A DNA stretch of 28,859 nucleotides, from positions 1-28,859 of the forward strand of contig JBDLID010000028.1 of NCBI GenBank assembly GCA_039715055.1. The letters are read 5' to 3'. The notes beneath the pieces were generated by a model that worked only from the letters and a program-made list of their open reading frames with translations, ran no database searches and was not told the DNA's origin. This document shows positions 25,646 to 28,859 of this stretch, piece by piece (the stretch's first letter is position 1; each line of letters opens with the position of its first letter). A program made the position numbers and the translations under genes. This DNA is from JBDLID01 sp039715055 (GTDB taxonomy: Bacteria; Desulfobacterota; Desulfobulbia; Desulfobulbales; Desulfocapsaceae).

Positions 25646-26631
25646 TATTTCTCCTCCTTCTTGGTGGTAGCGACAAAGGCGGCTAGGGCTCCAAGGGCTG
25701 GAGCGATTACCGAGGCCGCGGCCCACTCTGTCTGCTTGGCAAGCATGTTCTCCGGTTTGTGCATACGCATCGGCTTGGGCAGTTTTTTACCCTTGGGTGC
25801 CTTTGCCTTGATCTTTTCAGCCCTGGCAAGAATTGCCTTGTCAATGGCCTCAAAGGGAACCGGTGAGACATAGATGGTTGATGTGCCGCCGTTCTCCTCC
25901 ATTCCATAGAGGTGGCCGCCTGTTGCTGCGGCCCGTTTTTCCGCCTCCGCAAAGATCTCTTTACGTTTGCCGATGAGCATCGCCTTTTTCGGGCAGCTGT
26001 CAACACAGTGGGGGTTGTCACCCCTGGCCAGCCGCTTGCGGCACAGGTCGCATTTATACATGACACCTCCACCTACCGGCATGAAACTCTCCCACAAGGT
26101 GTAAACGCCAACACCTGCCTGACGCTGGGGAACAGACCAGGGACAGACGGTGCGACACTTGGCACCACCGAAACACAAGTTCGGGTCAATCCAGACCGGT
26201 CCTTCCGGTGTCTTGTGGTTGATACCGAAGGGGCAGAGTTTGACACAGGCCGGGTTGTCGCAGTGCATACAGCGTCTGGGGACAGACAGCGTCCGGCCCT
26301 CCACCTCGAGGGTGTCGACAAAGATCCAGTTGTATGGGGTCAAGCGGTTGGTCAGATGTTTTTTCTTTGACCAGTCCTCATGTTTTTTCTGCGGCCAGTA
26401 GTCGCGGATATGCTTCGGGTCCGGTTTAGGAAATTTGTCCGCGTTGCCTTGGCGGCATGAGTCGACACAGGCAGGCTGGGACAGGTCTTTGCACCCGTCG
26501 CAGAGGGTGAGGTCGATGAGCGTTGCGTATGAGTTTTCGCTGATTGCCGCCTGGGCGGGTTTAAGTGGGGCGGCAACTGTTGCCGCGGCCGCTCCGGCTC
26601 CAGCCAGAAAGGTTCTTCGAGTGATCTTCAT
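25645..26631 (-). CDS. Tat-exported four-cluster Fe-S subunit (HybA/FdnH-like), orphan of catalytic partner
   Basis: The protein has 328 residues. A Tat signal (TRRTFLAGAG, residues 4-13) is followed by AAAATVAAPLKPAQA. Four Cys groups carry [4Fe-4S] clusters: CDGCKDLSQPACVDSC near 44-59, CMHCDNPACVKLCPFG near 119-134, CFGGAKCRTVCPWSVPQ near 152-168, and CDLC near 191 with CVDSCP near 206. A Lys/Pro-rich stretch and a C-terminal hydrophobic segment (AASVIAPALGALAAFVA) that could anchor it follow. Together with the cytochrome b gene it would form the electron-transfer half of a periplasmic oxidoreductase such as formate dehydrogenase or hydrogenase. The catalytic subunit is not here. Two inverted repeats lie in the leader. 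Confidence 0.9.
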   Translation of the reverse strand: MKITRRTFLAGAGAAAATVAAPLKPAQAAISENSYATLIDLTLCDGCKDLSQPACVDSCRQGNADKFPKPDPKHIRDYWPQKKHEDWSKKKHLTNRLTPYNWIFVDTLEVEGRTLSVPRRCMHCDNPACVKLCPFGINHKTPEGPVWIDPNLCFGGAKCRTVCPWSVPQRQAGVGVYTLWESFMPVGGGVMYKCDLCRKRLARGDNPHCVDSCPKKAMLIGKRKEIFAEAEKRAAATGGHLYGMEENGGTSTIYVSPVPFEAIDKAILARAEKIKAKAPKGKKLPKPMRMHKPENMLAKQTEWAAASVIAPALGALAAFVATTKKEEK

Positions 26632-26683
26632 GGTAGCTGACGTTGTAAAGTTGTGGCTGATTTGCCTGAATACTCGATGGTTC

Positions 26684-26720
26684 CAAAACAGGCGGACCCC
26701 ATAAGGTCCAGGCTGTTTTG
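26684..26720 (-). promoter_or_regulatory. stem-loop in the leader of the Fe-S/cytochrome b operon
   Basis: CAAAACAG..GGACC (26684-26698) pairs with GGTCC...CTGTTTTG (26705-26720) around a short loop, interrupted by small internal loops. It is 53 nt before the Fe-S ATG. It could be a weak terminator for the upstream kinase gene (26854) or a leader structure controlling this operon. Confidence 0.5.
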
Positions 26721-26736
26721 TGCATACACCAATAGT

Positions 26737-26764
26737 AGCTGTTTAAATTAAATCTTAAACAGCT
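26737..26764 (-). repeat. perfect 10-bp inverted repeat upstream of the Fe-S/cytochrome b operon
   Basis: AGCTGTTTAA (26737-26746) and TTAAACAGCT (26755-26764) are perfect arms with an 8-nt A/T-rich spacer, 106 nt before the Fe-S start. The spacing and symmetry suit a dimeric regulator. There is no T tract, so terminator function is unlikely. Confidence 0.55.
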
Positions 26765-26853
26765 CGAAAATATAAATAGAATCAATTAATTTTGCAAGGG
26801 GTAAAAGAAGAAAGGACGGAAGTTCAGATAAATGTGTTGTTATTTCGGGTTGT

Positions 26854-28859
26854 TCAGCTTTTTCCGGGCCCCACGATGGGCAGGGTGATGGTCACCGCCA
26901 CCCCGGGGTGGGATTTTGTCAGGTTTTCGGCGAAGATCAAACCATTGTGGTGGTAGGCAATGGTGCGGGCGATATAGAGACCGAGGCCCAGGTGCGGCCC
27001 TGAGCTGCTTTGCTTTCGCAGTGAAACCATTGAGTTGAAGATATTGTCAATGTCGGCCTGATCGATTGTCGGCCCCTGATTGGCAACCCGGATGACACCC
27101 AGGTTTTTATCATTTGTTGTTAACTCTATTTCGATTGGGGTGCCGGCAAGATGGAATGAGTTACCATTGTCGATGAGTTTATCCATCATCTGGCGCAGCT
27201 GGTCCGGATCACCACTGACCCATATCTCCCTGTCGATGATGTTCAGGTTGAAAAGGGTCTGCGGATAGGCTTTCTGCCAACCGGACTCCAGCCAGATTGT
27301 CAGGGCCTCTGCCAGATTAATCTGTTCGGCGGTGGTGGATTCAAGGGCCTTTTCAAGACTTGTCGCGTCGCGAATAGCGGTGAGCAGTTCCTCAAGTCTT
27401 TTAATGTCATCGAGAGCCCAGTTCACATAATCCCGAATATTCTTGGGGGTATCTGCCAACTCCTGTGAGAGATTCTGGAGGGAGGCGGAAACCCCTGCCA
27501 GTGGTGTCCGCATTTCGTGTTCCAGGTTGTCGGCCATTTTTTCCCGATAGCTGTTCTGTTCCTCGATTCGGTTGAGCATCTTTGCAAGCGTCCGAGAAAG
27601 GTCGCCGATTTCGTCTCCGGCAGTGAGCGGAACTACACTTGCGTGAACCCGGCCCGTTGTATCAATGGCCCCTGCCGCCTGATTGCGAAGTCGGCGGATT
27701 CGTGATGAGAGGCGCGATGAAAAAAGGACCAGACCGCCGGCAACAATGATAAAGGCGAGAACGGTGAAGCCGATGGATTCCTCAATGACCCTGTTTTTTA
27801 TGGCCAGAATGGAATTTGTGGTCATTTCCACCAGTACCGCGCCGACCACAGTCTCTTCCTCGGTTAACGGGGTGATGGCGGCCATCACCTCCACCCTGCC
27901 GTCGGCGATTCGATAACTGGTGATCGATGATTTTCCCTTTAAACCCTCCTCCAGACCCTGGACATCAAGGGCGTTGGGCTGGGAGGCCGGATCGAGGAAA
28001 TCTTTAGAAAAAGGCTCAGTAAACACTTTTGTGATTGGCCTGAGCCCGTTACGGATTTTATTGACGATGGAGTTGTAGCGGCCGGCCGGTTCCTCTTCAG
28101 GCTCGATTTCAGTTTTCAGGCTGCCGTACCGTGCCCGGACTCTCCTGTTTATGTCCACGACCCGTATCCGGGTATGGGGACGGTCCAGACTCTCAAGGAT
28201 CTCCTCAATGGCTGTTGACGGCGCCAGAAGCCAGCCCATCTCATCACTCTGGCCCGGGTTGGCCGTGCCGATGAGGCCTGTCAGGCGACGATCATCCGGG
28301 TCATCGAGGTCGCCTATGGCAAAGGCCAGTTTGTTGCCGATCAGCTCAAGCGGGATTCGCATCTCAACACTGTATCCATGGTCGTTCAGCACCCATACTC
28401 CCTGGATACGGGGCTCATTTTTGACAGGGAGATAGTTCTTGGAATCTGAGTGCATGAGAAAGCCGTTAACCCAGCCCGGGCGGTCGGTGGTGACAAGGTA
28501 ACGTTGCGGCTGACCGTCCCGGTCAACAATACCGATCTGGATGTGGTCGGCAAGATCGAGCCTCAGGGAGCGTTTGGCCCGGAAGACGACCCGGTCATCA
28601 TGGACATCAAAAAGGGCGTAGAGATAGTGACCGTGGTGGCCGACCAGGTGTCTGAAGTGGAGGGAGTTATAGTCGTATGGACCGTAAGAGAAAAGTACCG
28701 CATCCGCCCCGAATGTCTCTGCCTCTGACAGCGCCATTGGCCAGTCGTCATCTGCACCGTTGAGGCGGATCGGCTTAGGCAGTTGGAAGAGGTAGAGGTC
28801 GCGTCCCTGGTTCAGGGAGTGGAAAAGCTCCCGGTCAAAGATCCCGGGGCGGCCGGCAA
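26854..28859 (-). CDS. membrane histidine kinase, proteobacterial dedicated sortase system type, N-terminus cut by window edge
   Basis: The frame is open to the right edge, giving at least 668 residues; ATG 28737 is internal, since clear domain sequence (LPKPIRLNGADDDWP) precedes it. The periplasmic part looks like a CBM9-type domain (DAVLFSYGPYDYNSLHFRHLVGHHG, YLYALFDVHDDRVVFRAKRSL). One transmembrane helix (IGFTVLAFIIVAGGLVLF), a HAMP-like segment, an H box (LEHEMRTPLAG), an N box (LIDNGNSF) and a G1 box VANQGPTID follow. The end reads SSSGPHLGLGLYIARTIAYHHNG. The fused CBM9-like sensor and the NQGP/GPHLGLGLYI boxes are what I recall from the kinase of the proteobacterial dedicated sortase system, which is encoded with a sortase, a response regulator and a VWA/VIT target. 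Those partners would lie beyond the right edge. The kinase call is firm; the system assignment is likely. Confidence 0.85.
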   Translation of the reverse strand, partial: AGRPGIFDRELFHSLNQGRDLYLFQLPKPIRLNGADDDWPMALSEAETFGADAVLFSYGPYDYNSLHFRHLVGHHGHYLYALFDVHDDRVVFRAKRSLRLDLADHIQIGIVDRDGQPQRYLVTTDRPGWVNGFLMHSDSKNYLPVKNEPRIQGVWVLNDHGYSVEMRIPLELIGNKLAFAIGDLDDPDDRRLTGLIGTANPGQSDEMGWLLAPSTAIEEILESLDRPHTRIRVVDINRRVRARYGSLKTEIEPEEEPAGRYNSIVNKIRNGLRPITKVFTEPFSKDFLDPASQPNALDVQGLEEGLKGKSSITSYRIADGRVEVMAAITPLTEEETVVGAVLVEMTTNSILAIKNRVIEESIGFTVLAFIIVAGGLVLFSSRLSSRIRRLRNQAAGAIDTTGRVHASVVPLTAGDEIGDLSRTLAKMLNRIEEQNSYREKMADNLEHEMRTPLAGVSASLQNLSQELADTPKNIRDYVNWALDDIKRLEELLTAIRDATSLEKALESTTAEQINLAEALTIWLESGWQKAYPQTLFNLNIIDREIWVSGDPDQLRQMMDKLIDNGNSFHLAGTPIEIELTTNDKNLGVIRVANQGPTIDQADIDNIFNSMVSLRKQSSSGPHLGLGLYIARTIAYHHNGLIFAENLTKSHPGVAVTITLPIVGPGKS

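Overview
The window looks like part of the chromosome of an anaerobic or microaerophilic, respiring Gram-negative bacterium. The mix of genes suggests a Desulfobulbales-like member of the Desulfobacterota: a selenocysteine formate dehydrogenase with Tat signals, a second membrane Fe-S/cytochrome b pair, two-component proteins with HDOD and HD-GYP-type outputs, and a Bat/MoxR cluster. This placement is inferred from gene content only; there is no rRNA or other marker gene.

Layout. (1) Positions 1-7589, minus strand: a tightly packed MoxR/Bat operon in the order moxR ATPase, DUF58 protein, DUF4381-like membrane protein, BatA, a BatB-BatC fusion and BatD, which runs off the left edge. A perfect 11-bp inverted repeat lies over its putative promoter. 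(2) Positions 7771-9677: a lone ThiF-like E1 enzyme (+), a 53-residue Lys/Cys-rich protein with its own promoter and terminator (-), and fdhD (-). (3) Positions 9911-17051, plus strand: a formate dehydrogenase operon encoding a multi-cluster Fe-S protein, a TorD-type chaperone, a small Tat-signal protein, the selenocysteine catalytic subunit FdhA (read through an in-frame TGA at 13256), FdhB and cytochrome FdhC. mobB follows at 17553, then a convergent LysR regulator. fdhD, mobB, the chaperone and the Tat peptides all serve maturation and export of the same molybdo/tungsto-enzyme. (4) Positions 19261-20019: a Mut7-C-type protein. (5) Positions 20889-24938: three translationally overlapping signalling genes (REC-PAS-histidine kinase, REC-HDOD, REC-degenerate HD-GYP), preceded by a possible 63-codon remnant gene. 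(6) Positions 25001-26631, minus strand: a Tat-exported four-cluster Fe-S subunit and a cytochrome b subunit with no catalytic partner. (7) Positions 26854-28859, minus strand: a histidine kinase, cut by the right edge, that resembles the kinase of the proteobacterial dedicated sortase system.

The gene-free spaces are not empty. At least three, perhaps four, related hairpin elements (8400-8501, 17076-17133, 17466-17495, 20130-20376) share an A/T-rich core around CACATA/TATG inside arms that differ from copy to copy. This looks like a dispersed palindromic repeat family. The strongest leads for new biology are the Lys/Cys-rich miniprotein, the variant FdhD, the BatB-BatC fusion with an internal relic signal peptide, the coupled three-gene signalling unit, the repeat family and the sortase-type kinase at the edge.
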